64,000 bases of DNA, from assembly GCA_963816925.1 (NCBI GenBank), contig CAWFMY010000010.1:1-64000 (forward strand). Reading direction: 5' to 3'. The stretch comes from CAIWHR01 sp963816925. Its GTDB lineage: Bacteria > Pseudomonadota > Gammaproteobacteria > Burkholderiales > Casimicrobiaceae. The notes under the pieces are model-generated. The model saw only the letters and a program-made list of their open reading frames with translations, did no database searches and had not been told where the DNA came from. Position numbers and translations under genes: made by a program. Positions 29,587-38,568 of this stretch are shown one piece after another; within the stretch, counting starts at the first letter, position 1; each line of letters opens with the position of its first letter.

Positions 29587-30107
29587 AGGCACCGCCCTTC
29601 TGGCTGCAGACGCTGCGCCTCGATTTTCGCGAGTTCGGTGCCGGCGATTTCAACGAGATCTGGCGGCTCGACCAGGACCCGGGCGTGATGCGCTACATCG
29701 GCGACGGCAAGCTCTCGTCGCGCGCGCGGATCGCGGCCGCGATGAAACGCATCCCGCGCGTCTATCGGCTCTATCCGGGGCTCGGCACGTGGCGCGCATC
29801 GCGCCGCGACACCGGCGCATACATCGGCTGGTTCACGCTCAAGTACATCCCGGATACGGTCGAGGTCGAGGTGGGCTACCGGTTGCTGCGCGAAGCGTGG
29901 GGACAAGGCTTCGCGACCGAAGGGGCGACCGAGCTCATCCGCTACGGCTTCGACACGGTCGGCCTCCATCGGATCATCGGGATCACGCATCCGGACAACG
30001 TGGCGTCGCAGCGCGTGCTGATGAAGTCCGGCCTCGCCGCAGCCGGCTGGGGACATTATTACGGCCAGCGCTTGCGTCTGTTCTCTGCGCACAATCCGAA
30101 TCCGTGA
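29583..30107 (+). CDS. GNAT acetyltransferase (RimJ/RimL-like) between prfA and prmC
   Basis: 174 residues of the Acetyltransf_3 type: LQTLRLDFREFGAGDFNEIWRL at the N-terminus, EVGYRLLREAWGQGFATEGATELIRYGF containing the acetyl-CoA pyrophosphate loop (R/Q-x-x-G-x-G/A), and IIGITHPDNVASQRVLMKSGL at the C-terminus. This subgroup acetylates protein N-termini or antibiotics. It overlaps prfA by 4 bp (ATGA) and prmC by 4 bp (GTGA), so all three are probably translated together, which hints at a target connected with translation. The exact substrate is not shown by the sequence. Confidence 0.88.
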   Translation: MKAPPFWLQTLRLDFREFGAGDFNEIWRLDQDPGVMRYIGDGKLSSRARIAAAMKRIPRVYRLYPGLGTWRASRRDTGAYIGWFTLKYIPDTVEVEVGYRLLREAWGQGFATEGATELIRYGFDTVGLHRIIGITHPDNVASQRVLMKSGLAAAGWGHYYGQRLRLFSAHNPNP

Positions 30108-30928
30108 CCGGCGAGTTCACGATCCGGCGCGTGCTCGAGGGCAGCGGGCTCGTCCCGCTCGACGCGCAGGTGCTGCTCGCGCACGTGCTCGGTCGCGACC
30201 GCACGTGGCTCGCGGCGCACGCGACCGACGTGGTGCCGCGTGCCGAGGCCGAAACGTTTTTCGCGCTCGCCAAGCGCCGGCGGGAAGGCGAGCCGATCGC
30301 CCACCTGACGGGCGTCCGCGAATTCTGGGGATTGCCGCTCACCGTGTCGCCCGCGGTGCTGATTCCCCGCCCGGAGACCGAGGCCGTGGTCGAGCTTGCA
30401 CTTGCGCGGCTGCCGCTCGAGCGCAGCCTCACCGTCCTCGACCTCGGCACCGGCAGCGGCGCGATTGCGCTCGCGATCGCGCACGAACGCCCGCGCGCGC
30501 AGGTCGTCGCCACGGACGCATCGGCAGGCGCGCTCGCCGTCGCCCGCGCGAACGCACGGCGGCTTCGCATCGCCAACGTCGAATTCGTCGAGGCCGATTG
30601 GTTCGCGGGAATTGGCGCGACACGGTTCGACCTGATCGCGGCCAATCCGCCGTACGTCGAGGCGCGCGACCCGCATCTCGACGAGGGCGACCTGCGTTTC
30701 GAGCCGCGCGCCGCACTGACGCCGGGCGGCGACGGTCTGGGGGCGCTGCGCATCATCGCCGGCGGCGCGCGCGCGTTTCTTGCGTCGGGGGGCACGCTTG
30801 TCGTCGAGCACGGATACGATCAATCCGACGCCGTGCGCGCGCTGTTTTCCGATGCCGGATTTACCGATATTGTCGCCGTGCGCGATCTCGCCGGCATACC
30901 CCGTGTGGTCGCGGGGCGCGCGCCCTGA
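30104..30928 (+). CDS. prmC: Release factor glutamine N5-methyltransferase
   Basis: 274 residues from a GTG that overlaps the preceding stop. SAM-binding motif VLDLGTGSGAIALAIA and the catalytic NPPY motif in AANPPYVEARDPHL are intact; the N-terminal helical bundle carries the conserved FWGLPLTVSPAVLIPRPETE. PrmC methylates the GGQ glutamine of RF1 and RF2, raising termination efficiency. It ends the hemA cluster and is convergent with the next gene. Confidence 0.95.
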   Translation: MTGEFTIRRVLEGSGLVPLDAQVLLAHVLGRDRTWLAAHATDVVPRAEAETFFALAKRRREGEPIAHLTGVREFWGLPLTVSPAVLIPRPETEAVVELALARLPLERSLTVLDLGTGSGAIALAIAHERPRAQVVATDASAGALAVARANARRLRIANVEFVEADWFAGIGATRFDLIAANPPYVEARDPHLDEGDLRFEPRAALTPGGDGLGALRIIAGGARAFLASGGTLVVEHGYDQSDAVRALFSDAGFTDIVAVRDLAGIPRVVAGRAP

Positions 30929-30954
30929 GCGCGTGTCCGACGCGCCTGTCGTGG

Positions 30955-31365
30955 TCAGCGGCGCGGCGGCTTCGGCAGCGCCGGTGCGGGCCGCCGGCCG
31001 TCGATCAGGTGCCGCACCGCGAGGATCGGATGGCGCCACATCATTCGGGGGCCGGCGTAGCGCATGACAATACGGACGTGCTCGCGCAGCGTCGCGCTAT
31101 AGCAATGGACCGTGCAATTCGCGCAGGTCGGCTTGTCGTCGCCGAATACGCAACGGTCGAGCCGCCGCGTGGCGTAGACGAGGAGGGCGCCGCAGCCTTC
31201 GCATAAACCGTCGTCCTCGCCGTGCAGGTCGTGGCAATAGATCCCGATCATCGCCGCCAGCGTCTTGAGCTCGCGCGCAAGGCGCGGATGGCGGCGTGCA
31301 TCGTGCACGCGGCGCGTCAGCACGGCAGGCGATTTGGCAGGGAGTGCGACCATGACGAAGGTCAT
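30955..31365 (-). CDS. YgbA-like 'nitrous oxide-stimulated promoter' family protein
   Basis: 136 residues rich in Cys and His: MIGIYCHDLHG, LCEGCGALLVYATRRLDRCVFG, KPTCANCTVHCYS, followed by MRYAGPRMMWRHPILAVRHLID. This is the YgbA family, named for its association with NO-responsive promoters; the cysteine pairs suggest metal binding. In E. coli ygbA is controlled by NsrR. An alternative ATG lies at 31353. It follows the Ldh-type dehydrogenase by 36 bp on the same strand and is probably co-transcribed with it. Confidence 0.82.
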   Translation of the reverse strand: MTFVMVALPAKSPAVLTRRVHDARRHPRLARELKTLAAMIGIYCHDLHGEDDGLCEGCGALLVYATRRLDRCVFGDDKPTCANCTVHCYSATLREHVRIVMRYAGPRMMWRHPILAVRHLIDGRRPAPALPKPPRR

Positions 31366-31401
31366 TCTCGCGCCTGGCCGGCGGCCGGCCCATGACGTGC
31401 G

Positions 31402-32466
31402 TCAAGAAATGGCGAGCGGGAGCCCGATCCCCAGTTTCGCCGCCCAGGGTTCGATCGCCGGCATGATCGCCGAATAAAGCGCGACGCCGTTCGCCTGCTG
31501 CTCCCGCCGCCGTTTCATGCCCGCCTCGCCCGGCACGCGCACGCGATCGACACCCGGACGCGGCGTCGATTCGTGCGCGGCGCGCGCCATGTGATCCATC
31601 TGCCGCCGGAATGCGGCGAGCCCGCCGAACGCCTCGGGATCGAGCACCTGCACGAACACGGTCCCGCCCCAGCCTTCGGGCGGATCGGCGCGACCGAGTC
31701 CCGCGAGCCCCGCCGTCAACGCTTCGACGACGAGCGCGAGTCCGAAGCCCTTGTAGCCGGCATCGAGGCCGCCCAGCGGCAGCAATGCACCCTTCGGCTC
31801 GTTGTGGAGCGCGGCGGGATCGGCGGTCGCGTTGCCCGCGGCGTCGATGACCCACGGCCCGGGCAGCTTGCGCCCCGCGCGCAGTTCCTGATTCGCGAAA
31901 CCCATGCTCGTGATCGACATCGATACATCGACGAGGATCGGATCTCCGCTGGTCGGCAGGCCGGCTGCGATCGGGTTGGGCGTGATGACCGGGGTCAGGC
32001 CGCCATGCGGGACGACGGCGGCGACGGTCGGGTCCGAGCTCTCGACGATCGCGACGAGTCCGCGTTCGGTCGCGCGGATCAGGTACGCGGCGAGGCACGC
32101 AATGTGGTGCGCGCGGCGAATCACGACGGTGCCCGTGCCATGGGTGGCGGACATCGCCGCCGCGGCGTCCAGCGCGCGCAGCGTGAGCCAGGGCCCCGGC
32201 AACCGCTTCCCGTCCCACAGTTGCGCGGCGCCTCGCGCATTGAGGACTTCAGGCGCGCCGCGCTTCGCCATGCCGCCCCTCTCGACTTCGGCGAGGTACG
32301 GCGCGAGCAGCGCGAGGCCGTGCGTCGTGTGACCCAGGAGGTCGCCCTCGACCAGCATGTCGGCGACGTCGCGCCCGATGTCGGACTGCATTCCGGCGGC
32401 GCCGAGCAGCGCGGCGGCGAAGCTGCGCAAAGCGTCGGCGGCGAAACGGGGAGGAGGTGCGCTCAC
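31402..32466 (-). CDS. Ldh family (malate/L-lactate dehydrogenase-like) NAD(P)-dependent oxidoreductase
   Basis: 354 residues of the Ldh_2 family, which has its own fold distinct from classic lactate dehydrogenases: GDLLGHTTHGLALLAPYL at the N-terminus, the catalytic-histidine segment IRRAHHIACLAAYLI, VAAVVPHGG, TPNPIAAGLP and the LGGLDAGYKGFGLALVVEAL region. Members reduce 2-oxoacids or delta-1-piperideine-2-carboxylate. The start appears to be GTG. It is divergent from the glycosyltransferase gene. Confidence 0.88.
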   Translation of the reverse strand: MSAPPPRFAADALRSFAAALLGAAGMQSDIGRDVADMLVEGDLLGHTTHGLALLAPYLAEVERGGMAKRGAPEVLNARGAAQLWDGKRLPGPWLTLRALDAAAAMSATHGTGTVVIRRAHHIACLAAYLIRATERGLVAIVESSDPTVAAVVPHGGLTPVITPNPIAAGLPTSGDPILVDVSMSITSMGFANQELRAGRKLPGPWVIDAAGNATADPAALHNEPKGALLPLGGLDAGYKGFGLALVVEALTAGLAGLGRADPPEGWGGTVFVQVLDPEAFGGLAAFRRQMDHMARAAHESTPRPGVDRVRVPGEAGMKRRREQQANGVALYSAIMPAIEPWAAKLGIGLPLAIS

Positions 32467-32558
32467 AATGCGAATGGAGGGAAACGACGTGCGGCGGTTG
32501 ACGTGGCCGCGCTATTCTTCGAGGATTCTACCCGACGCCCGACCCTGCCGGTCCGCGC

Positions 32559-33440
32559 GTGTTCGTCTTCGCGGCCGATTCAGGAAACCCTTCCCCTGTG
32601 CTCCCCTCCTCGCTGACCGTCAGCGTCGTCACGTTCCGTCCGGACACGGTGCTGCTCGAGCGCTGCCTGCGCAAGCTGGCGCTCGCCATCGGCGCCGCAC
32701 GCGAGGACGGCTGCGTGAAGAGCGTGGCCGTCGCGCTGATCGACAACAGCGAGGACCGCATCGTCGCCGACGAAGTGATCCGTCTCGGCAAGGCGCGCTT
32801 CGCCGATTCCGGCATCCAGGTGACCTACCTGCACGGGCACCTCAACATCGGCTACGGCATCGCCCACAACCTGATGCTGCACGGGACGGGCGCCGACTAC
32901 CAGTTGGTGCTGAATCCCGACGTCGAGGTCGCGAGCGACGGAATCGCCAACGCAGTTCGCTGGCTCGACGCGCATCCCGACGTCGGCGCCGCGGCGCCCG
33001 CGGTCACGCGACCCGACGGCACGCCGGATTTCCTGTGCAAGCGCTACCCGGCGGTCTTCGACCTGTTCCTGCGCGGGTTCGCCCCGCGGTTCGTGCGCCG
33101 GTTGTTCAAGAGACGTCTCGACCGCTATGAATTGCGCGACTACATCGATCCGGCGAGCGACAAGCCCGTGCTGGGCGTGCCCGTGATGTCGGGCTGCTGC
33201 ATGCTGGTCAAGCGCAAGGCGATCGACCTCACCGGCGGCTTCGACCCGAAGTATTTCCTCTACTTCGAGGACTTCGACTGGAGCGTCCGGCTGAACAAGG
33301 TGACGCAGACCGTTTACCTGCCGACGTTTCGCGCGGTGCACCACGGCGGCCACGCGGCGAGCAAGGGCAGCGCGCACATCGGCTGGTTCGTCAAAAGCGG
33401 GTTTCGCTTCTACAACAAGTACGGCTGGCGATGGTTTTGA
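32559..33440 (+). CDS. Family 2 glycosyltransferase (rhamnosyltransferase-like)
   Basis: 293 residues from a GTG. GT-A fold features: SVVTFRPDTVLLERCL, the NIGYGIAHNLML donor-site helix, the DxD-type LNPDVEV, PVMSGCCMLVKRKAIDLTGGFDPKYFLYFEDFDWSVRL with the catalytic ED, and the C-terminal HHGGHAASKG. Proteins of this shape add deoxysugars such as rhamnose to surface polysaccharides. It is followed 12 bp later by an epimerase/dehydratase gene, so both probably act on one glycan. An alternative GTG lies at 32598. Confidence 0.88.
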   Translation: MFVFAADSGNPSPVLPSSLTVSVVTFRPDTVLLERCLRKLALAIGAAREDGCVKSVAVALIDNSEDRIVADEVIRLGKARFADSGIQVTYLHGHLNIGYGIAHNLMLHGTGADYQLVLNPDVEVASDGIANAVRWLDAHPDVGAAAPAVTRPDGTPDFLCKRYPAVFDLFLRGFAPRFVRRLFKRRLDRYELRDYIDPASDKPVLGVPVMSGCCMLVKRKAIDLTGGFDPKYFLYFEDFDWSVRLNKVTQTVYLPTFRAVHHGGHAASKGSAHIGWFVKSGFRFYNKYGWRWF

Positions 33441-33452
33441 AGGCGCGACGTC

Positions 33453-34427
33453 ATGGACGGTAAGCCGGTTGTCGTCACCGGCGCAGGCGGCTTCGTCGGC
33501 CGGGCGCTGACCGCGCATTTCCGCGAGACGGGGCGCGCGTTCCGCGCGGTTGTGCGGGCGAGCGATACCGTCGCGCGTCTCCCGCCGGGCGTGATCGCGG
33601 TGCGCGATCTCGCGACCGCCACGGAGGCCGAGCTCGACGCGATCGTCGCCGGGGCAACGGCGGTCGTGCATCTCGCGGCGCGCGTGCACGTGATGACCGA
33701 AACGGCGACGGATCCGGTCGCCGCGTTTCGCGCGGCCAACGTCCTCGCGACGACAAGGCTCATGCAGGCCGCCCTTCGCGCGAAGGTCGAACGCTTCGTG
33801 TTCGCGAGCACGATCAAGGTGAACGGCGAGTCGACGCCGCCGGGGCAGCCGTTCCATCCGGACGATCCACCGGCACCTGGCGACGCGTACGCGCGAAGCA
33901 AGCTCGAGGCGGAACGCGAGCTCCTGCGCCTCGCGGCCGGCACGACGCTCGATCCCGTGATCCTCCGCCTTCCGCTGGTCTACGGTCCCGGCGTCGCCGG
34001 CAACTTCCTCGCGCTGGAGGACGAAATCGCGCGCGGGCACGCGCTGCCGCTCGGCGCGATCCGCAACCGGCGCAGCGTGCTCGGCGTCGGCAACCTCGTC
34101 GAAGCGATCGACGCCGCGCTCGATGCGCCGGTCGCGCCGCGCGGCGTGCATTTCCTGGCCGACGAAGAAAGCGTATCGGTGCCCGAGCTCACGCGGGCGA
34201 TCGCCGCGTCGCTCGGGGTCGAGGCGCGGCTGCGCAAAGTCCCCCTGCCGCTTCTCCGGCTCGTCGGCCTCCTGTCGGGACGGCGGGCGATGATCGAGCG
34301 GCTGACGGGCTCGCTCGAGGCCGATTCTTCGTCGTTCGCCGCCGCGACGGGATGGCGCCCGCGCCATTCGCTCGCTCATGGCCTGGTTGCCACGGCGCGA
34401 TGGTGGCGCCTGCGTCACTCGATCTGA
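33453..34427 (+). CDS. NAD-dependent epimerase/dehydratase (extended SDR)
   Basis: 324 residues. The Rossmann motif VTGAGGFVGRALTAHF and the HLAARVHVM segment are clear; the catalytic region has FASTIKVNGE and DAYARSKLEAE (Y-x-x-x-K). This pattern is typical of UDP-glucose 4-epimerase-like or dTDP-4-dehydrorhamnose-type reductases in O-antigen clusters. It is paired with the glycosyltransferase upstream. The precise sugar nucleotide cannot be told. Confidence 0.88.
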   Translation: MDGKPVVVTGAGGFVGRALTAHFRETGRAFRAVVRASDTVARLPPGVIAVRDLATATEAELDAIVAGATAVVHLAARVHVMTETATDPVAAFRAANVLATTRLMQAALRAKVERFVFASTIKVNGESTPPGQPFHPDDPPAPGDAYARSKLEAERELLRLAAGTTLDPVILRLPLVYGPGVAGNFLALEDEIARGHALPLGAIRNRRSVLGVGNLVEAIDAALDAPVAPRGVHFLADEESVSVPELTRAIAASLGVEARLRKVPLPLLRLVGLLSGRRAMIERLTGSLEADSSSFAAATGWRPRHSLAHGLVATARWWRLRHSI

Positions 34428-34461
34428 GGGACGACGAGGCGGCGCGCGCGTCCCGCGCCGC

Positions 34462-34467
34462 TATAAT
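34462..34467 (+). promoter_or_regulatory. Candidate -10 element of rph
   Basis: A perfect TATAAT hexamer stands in an otherwise GC-rich 67-bp spacer, 28 bp before the rph start codon. No good -35 is seen 16-18 bp upstream. AAAGAGGA near 34480 is the ribosome binding site. Confidence 0.45.
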
Positions 34468-34494
34468 CGCGCTTCGTCCCAAAGAGGAACCGCG

Positions 34495-35223
34495 ATGAGC
34501 GCACGTCCTTCCGGCCGGCGCGCCGACGAGTTGCGCCCGCTACGCATCACCCGCCGCTACACGAAGCACGCCGAAGGCTCGGTGCTGATCGAAGCGGGCG
34601 ACACCAAAGTCCTCTGCACCGCCAGCGTCGAGGAGGGCGTGCCCGGCTTCCTCAAGGGCAAAGGGCAGGGCTGGCTCACCGCCGAATATGGCATGCTGCC
34701 GCGGGCGACGAACACGCGGATGCGGCGCGAAGCCGCCGAGGGCAGGCAATCGGGCCGCACGCAGGAGATCCAGCGTCTGATCGGCCGCAGCCTGCGCGCC
34801 GTCGCCGATCTTGCGCAGCTCGGCGAGCGGACGATCAAGATCGACTGCGATGTCCTGCAAGCCGACGGCGGCACGCGCTGCGCGTCGATCACCGGCGCCT
34901 GCGTGGCCCTCGCCGACGCGATCGCCTGGTGCAACGCGCGCGGGCTGATTGCCGCCAATCCGTTGACGGGATTCGTGGCCGCGGTGTCGGTCGGCGTGGT
35001 CGGTGGCCAGCCGCTGCTCGATCTCGACTACACCGAGGATTCGGGCTGCGACACGGACATGAATGTCGTGATGACGGAGGCGGGCGGCTTCGTCGAGCTG
35101 CAGGGCACCGCGGAGGGCGTCCCGTTCACGCGCGACGAGATGGATGCGCTCGTCACGCTCGCCGGCGAGGGAATCCGCGCGCTGATCGCGGCACAGAAGG
35201 CCGCGCTCGCCGTCGTGGCGTGA
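34495..35223 (+). CDS. rph: Ribonuclease PH
   Basis: 242 residues. This phosphorolytic exonuclease trims tRNA 3' ends. The conserved core is complete: RRYTKHAEGSVLIEAGDTKVLCTA, GQGWLTAEYGMLPRAT, the phosphate-binding arginines in RQSGRTQEIQRLIGRSLR, and DCDVLQADGGTRCASITGA with DYTEDSGCDTDMNVVMT. It starts a tightly packed plus-strand series (rph, rdgB, hemW, amidase, small protein, ChaC-like). rph-rdgB-hemW order is common in betaproteobacteria. Confidence 0.95.
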   Translation: MSARPSGRRADELRPLRITRRYTKHAEGSVLIEAGDTKVLCTASVEEGVPGFLKGKGQGWLTAEYGMLPRATNTRMRREAAEGRQSGRTQEIQRLIGRSLRAVADLAQLGERTIKIDCDVLQADGGTRCASITGACVALADAIAWCNARGLIAANPLTGFVAAVSVGVVGGQPLLDLDYTEDSGCDTDMNVVMTEAGGFVELQGTAEGVPFTRDEMDALVTLAGEGIRALIAAQKAALAVVA

Positions 35224-35236
35224 TGCAGGACCGAGG

Positions 35237-35833
35237 ATGGCGATCGCGCGCCTTGTCCTGGCGTCGAACAACGACGGCAAGCTGCGCGAGTTCCGCCGGC
35301 TGCTCGCGCCGCTCGCGATCGAGGTGATCGCCCAGGCGGATCTCGGCATCGCGGAAGCGGATGAGCCGCACGCGACGTTCGTCGAGAACGCGCTCGCCAA
35401 GGCCCGGCACGCGAGTGCGCATGCGAATTTGCCGGCGCTTGCCGACGACTCGGGCTTGTGCGTGCACGCGCTCGGCGGTGCGCCCGGCGTGCACAGCGCG
35501 CGCTACGCCGGCGAGCCCAAATCCGATGCGCGCAACAACGCCAAGCTGATCGCGGCGCTGCAGGGTGTTGCCGACCGCCGCGCGCACTACGCGTGCGTGC
35601 TGGCGCTCGTCCGGCGCGACGACGACCCGGAGCCCATCATTGCCGACGGCGCCTGGCACGGGACGATAGTGGATGCGCCCCGGGGCTCGGGCGGCTTTGG
35701 CTACGATCCGCATTTCGAGGACGCCGCGACCGGCATGACCGGCGCCGAGCTGCCGCTCGGGCAGAAGAACGAGCTGTCGCATCGCGGCAAGGCCATGCGC
35801 GCGCTGATCGCGCGGCTGGAAGCCGAGCCATGA
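35237..35833 (+). CDS. rdgB: XTP/dITP diphosphatase (RdgB/HAM1)
   Basis: 198 residues. It hydrolyses non-canonical purine triphosphates. The substrate loop is LVLASNNDGKLREF, the acidic metal site lies in ADEPHATFVENALAKARHA, with ALADDSGLCVHALGGAPGVHSARYAG, and the C-terminal SGGFGYDPHFE and ELSHRGKAMR complete the family signature. It starts 13 bp after rph and overlaps hemW by 4 bp. Confidence 0.95.
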   Translation: MAIARLVLASNNDGKLREFRRLLAPLAIEVIAQADLGIAEADEPHATFVENALAKARHASAHANLPALADDSGLCVHALGGAPGVHSARYAGEPKSDARNNAKLIAALQGVADRRAHYACVLALVRRDDDPEPIIADGAWHGTIVDAPRGSGGFGYDPHFEDAATGMTGAELPLGQKNELSHRGKAMRALIARLEAEP

Positions 35834-37086
35834 CCGACACCGTCGTCGCCCGCATCGACGCCGTCGCGCCTTCGCAGCCTCGGTTCGCGGCGCTTCCGCC
35901 GCTGGCGCTCTATGTGCATATTCCGTGGTGCATCCGCAAATGCCCGTACTGCGACTTCAATTCGCACGAGGCGAAAGGCGACGTGCCGGAGTCGGCGTAT
36001 GTCGATGCGCTCGTCGCCGACCTCGAATGCGCGCTGCCTTCGATCTGGGGTCGCCGGATCTTTTCGATATTCATCGGCGGCGGCACGCCGAGCCTTTTTT
36101 CGGCGGCGGCGATCGACCGCTTGCTCGGGGCCATTCGCGCACGCGTTCCACTTTCGCCGGAGGCCGAGATCACGCTCGAAGCCAACCCGGGGACGTTCGA
36201 GCGCGACAGATTCGCGGGATTCCACGCCGCGGGGGTGAACCGGCTGTCGCTTGGTATCCAGAGCTTCAATCCGGAGCATCTGCGTGCGCTCGGGCGCGTC
36301 CACGACGAAATCGAGGCACGAGCGGCCGCCGAGGCGGCGCTCGCGATCTTCGGCAACGTCAATTTCGATCTCATGTATGCGTTGCCGCGGCAGACGTTGG
36401 CCGAGGCCCAGGCCGACGTCACGGCCGCGCTCGCCTTCGCGCCGCCCCATCTTTCGTTCTATCAGCTGACCCTCGAACCGAACACGCTGTTCCATCGCCA
36501 TCCGCCGCCGCTGCCCGACGACGACGCCGCCGCCGACATCGAGGACGCGGTCCACGACATGCTGGCGGAGGCCGGCTACCATCATTACGAAACATCGGCG
36601 CATGCGCGCCCTGGCAGCGAATGCCGGCACAACCTCAACTACTGGCGTTTCGGCGATTATCTCGGGATCGGCGCGGGCGCGCATTCCAAGCTCTCGTTCC
36701 CGGACCGGATCGTCCGCCAGATACGCTTCAAGCAGCCCAGGCAGTATCTGGAGCGCACGGCGGCCGGCGCCCCGCTGGCGGAAGACGTCGAAATCACGCG
36801 CGCCGACGTCGGCTTCGAGTTCATGCTGAACGCGCTGCGCCTCGCCGACGGCGTGCCCGTGTCGCTGTTCGCCGAGCGCACGGGGCATCCGCTCGCGCTC
36901 GTGGCGCGCCCGCTCGAGCTCGCGACCGCGCGCGGACTGATCGAAAGCGATCCGACCGTCATCCGCCCGACCGCGCTGGGCCGGCGTTTTCTCAACGACC
37001 TGCAGGCGTTGTTCCTGGTCGATCGCGGCCGCGATGCGCGAACGGCGCCGCTCGTGCGGCTCGATCCCGTGCGCGATGGACACTGA
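35830..37086 (+). CDS. hemW: Radical SAM heme chaperone HemW
   Basis: 418 residues. The radical SAM cluster motif CIRKCPYC is preceded by LYVHIPW; FIGGGTPSLF, NRLSLGIQSFN, the HNLNYWRFGDYLGIGAGAHS segment and the C-terminal HemN_C domain are present. This is the HemW form, a heme-binding protein formerly annotated as coproporphyrinogen oxidase, and not true HemN. Start codon overlaps the rdgB stop. Confidence 0.92.
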   Translation: MTDTVVARIDAVAPSQPRFAALPPLALYVHIPWCIRKCPYCDFNSHEAKGDVPESAYVDALVADLECALPSIWGRRIFSIFIGGGTPSLFSAAAIDRLLGAIRARVPLSPEAEITLEANPGTFERDRFAGFHAAGVNRLSLGIQSFNPEHLRALGRVHDEIEARAAAEAALAIFGNVNFDLMYALPRQTLAEAQADVTAALAFAPPHLSFYQLTLEPNTLFHRHPPPLPDDDAAADIEDAVHDMLAEAGYHHYETSAHARPGSECRHNLNYWRFGDYLGIGAGAHSKLSFPDRIVRQIRFKQPRQYLERTAAGAPLAEDVEITRADVGFEFMLNALRLADGVPVSLFAERTGHPLALVARPLELATARGLIESDPTVIRPTALGRRFLNDLQALFLVDRGRDARTAPLVRLDPVRDGH

Positions 37087-38398
37087 CGTGGACAAGTCGA
37101 GTCCTTCCGCCTTGCGCCTGACCGATGCGGCCCGCGCAACGCGCGCGGGCGACCTCACGGCGCGCGCGTTGGCGGACGCAAACCTCGCGCGGATTGCGGC
37201 CACCGACGCCGCCGTCGAAGCATGGGCGCACCTCGATCCGGTGCGCGTGATCTCGCGCGCCGAGCGCTGCGACGCAGTCGCGGCCGGCCGCCGCGGCCCG
37301 CTCCATGGGATCGGCGTGGGCGTGAAGGACATCGTCGACACGACGGACATGCCCACCGAGATGGGTTCGCCGATCTACGCGGGGCATCATCCGCCCTTCG
37401 ACGCCGAATGCGTTGCCCGGGTGCAGCGCGCGGGCGGGTTCGTATTCGGCAAGACGGTCACCACCGAGTTCGCGTACTTCCATCCCGGCAAGACGAAAAA
37501 TCCGTGGAATCCGCGGCACATGCCGGGCGGTTCATCGTCGGGGTCCGCGGCGGCGGTGGCTGCGGGACAGGTCCTGTGCGCCATCGGCACGCAGACCAAC
37601 GGCTCGGTGATCCGGCCTGCGGCATTTTGCGGCGTCGTCGGTTTCAAGCCGACGAAGGACACGATTCCCTATGGTGGCGTGCACGTCTTCAGCGCGACGC
37701 TGGACCAGGCCGGCACGTTCGCGCGCGACGTCGCGGGCGCGGCGCTCGTCGCCAGCGTGCTGGCGGACCCGGGATGCATCGCGGCCGAAGCGAAGCGCCT
37801 GGCGAATCCGCCGCGCCTCGCCTACCTTGCGGGCTTCCCGTGGACAGAAATCGATTGCGACGGCGACGACACGCTGGAGGCGGCCGCGACGCGTTTGCGG
37901 CAGGGCGGCGCCGAGGTCGTCGCGGTGGATTTTCCGGAGGCATGGCGGGATGCGCATCTCATCCATCGCACGATCATGCTGTGCGAGGCGGCCGCGGCAT
38001 TGCGGCCGCTGCAGCAGCGCGAGCGCCACCGAATGTCGGCGAAACTCAATGCGGCCCTGGATGAGGGCGGCGCGATGTCGCGCACGGAGTACGAGTCCGC
38101 GTTGCGCCGTCGCGACGACGCGATCGCGGCGTTCGCGCAGTGGCTGTCCGGATTCGACGCGGTGATTTCGCCGCCCGCGAACGGCGCAGCGCCGGAAGGT
38201 CTCGACGCGACCGGCGATCCGGCGTGCTGCACGCTCTGGTCGCTGCTCGGATTTCCGGCGATTTCGATCCCGATCGGTCTTGCCGGCAACGGTCTGCCGC
38301 TTGGCATGCAGATTGCGGCGCCGGCCGGCGCCGACGATCGCTTGCTCGGCGTGGCCGCCTGGTGCGAGGCGCGGTTGCCGTTCTCGGGGCTCGAATGA
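37076..38398 (+). CDS. Amidase (amidase signature family), second paralogue
   Basis: 440 residues. The triad residues are Lys84 in GIGVGVKDIVDTTDMPT, the cis-serine in GGSSSGSAAA (about 151-160) and the nucleophile Ser177 in GTQTNGSVIRPAA. The wording DTTDMPTEMGSPIY is typical of amidases that act on small acyl-amides or carbamoyl compounds. The ATG at 37076 overlaps hemW by 11 bp; a GTG at 37088 just after the hemW stop is an alternative. It overlaps the next small gene by 4 bp. Confidence 0.88.
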   Translation: MDTDVDKSSPSALRLTDAARATRAGDLTARALADANLARIAATDAAVEAWAHLDPVRVISRAERCDAVAAGRRGPLHGIGVGVKDIVDTTDMPTEMGSPIYAGHHPPFDAECVARVQRAGGFVFGKTVTTEFAYFHPGKTKNPWNPRHMPGGSSSGSAAAVAAGQVLCAIGTQTNGSVIRPAAFCGVVGFKPTKDTIPYGGVHVFSATLDQAGTFARDVAGAALVASVLADPGCIAAEAKRLANPPRLAYLAGFPWTEIDCDGDDTLEAAATRLRQGGAEVVAVDFPEAWRDAHLIHRTIMLCEAAAALRPLQQRERHRMSAKLNAALDEGGAMSRTEYESALRRRDDAIAAFAQWLSGFDAVISPPANGAAPEGLDATGDPACCTLWSLLGFPAISIPIGLAGNGLPLGMQIAAPAGADDRLLGVAAWCEARLPFSGLE

Positions 38399-38568
38399 AG
38401 CGCGCCAAGAAGCACCGGCCGCCCGCGCCGCCGAAGATGCGCAACCCGGTCGCGCGCTCGCCGCTGATGAAGAAGGGTGGCGCGCACGGCAAGACGACCG
38501 CCGCGAAGCGCCGGCAGGCGAAGGTCGAGCTCGGCAAGCTCGCCCGCGATCCCGAAGCCGTCGAATGA
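38395..38568 (+). CDS. Small basic conserved protein
   Basis: 57 residues, about one quarter Lys/Arg: MKRAKKHRPPAPPKMRNP, VARSPLMKKGGAHGKTTAAK. It is held by 4-bp start/stop overlaps on both sides, which is strong evidence that it is translated. Proteins of this kind are often found as short unannotated genes in Burkholderiales; the basic composition suggests nucleic-acid or ribosome contact, but no function is known. Confidence 0.7.
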   Translation: MKRAKKHRPPAPPKMRNPVARSPLMKKGGAHGKTTAAKRRQAKVELGKLARDPEAVE

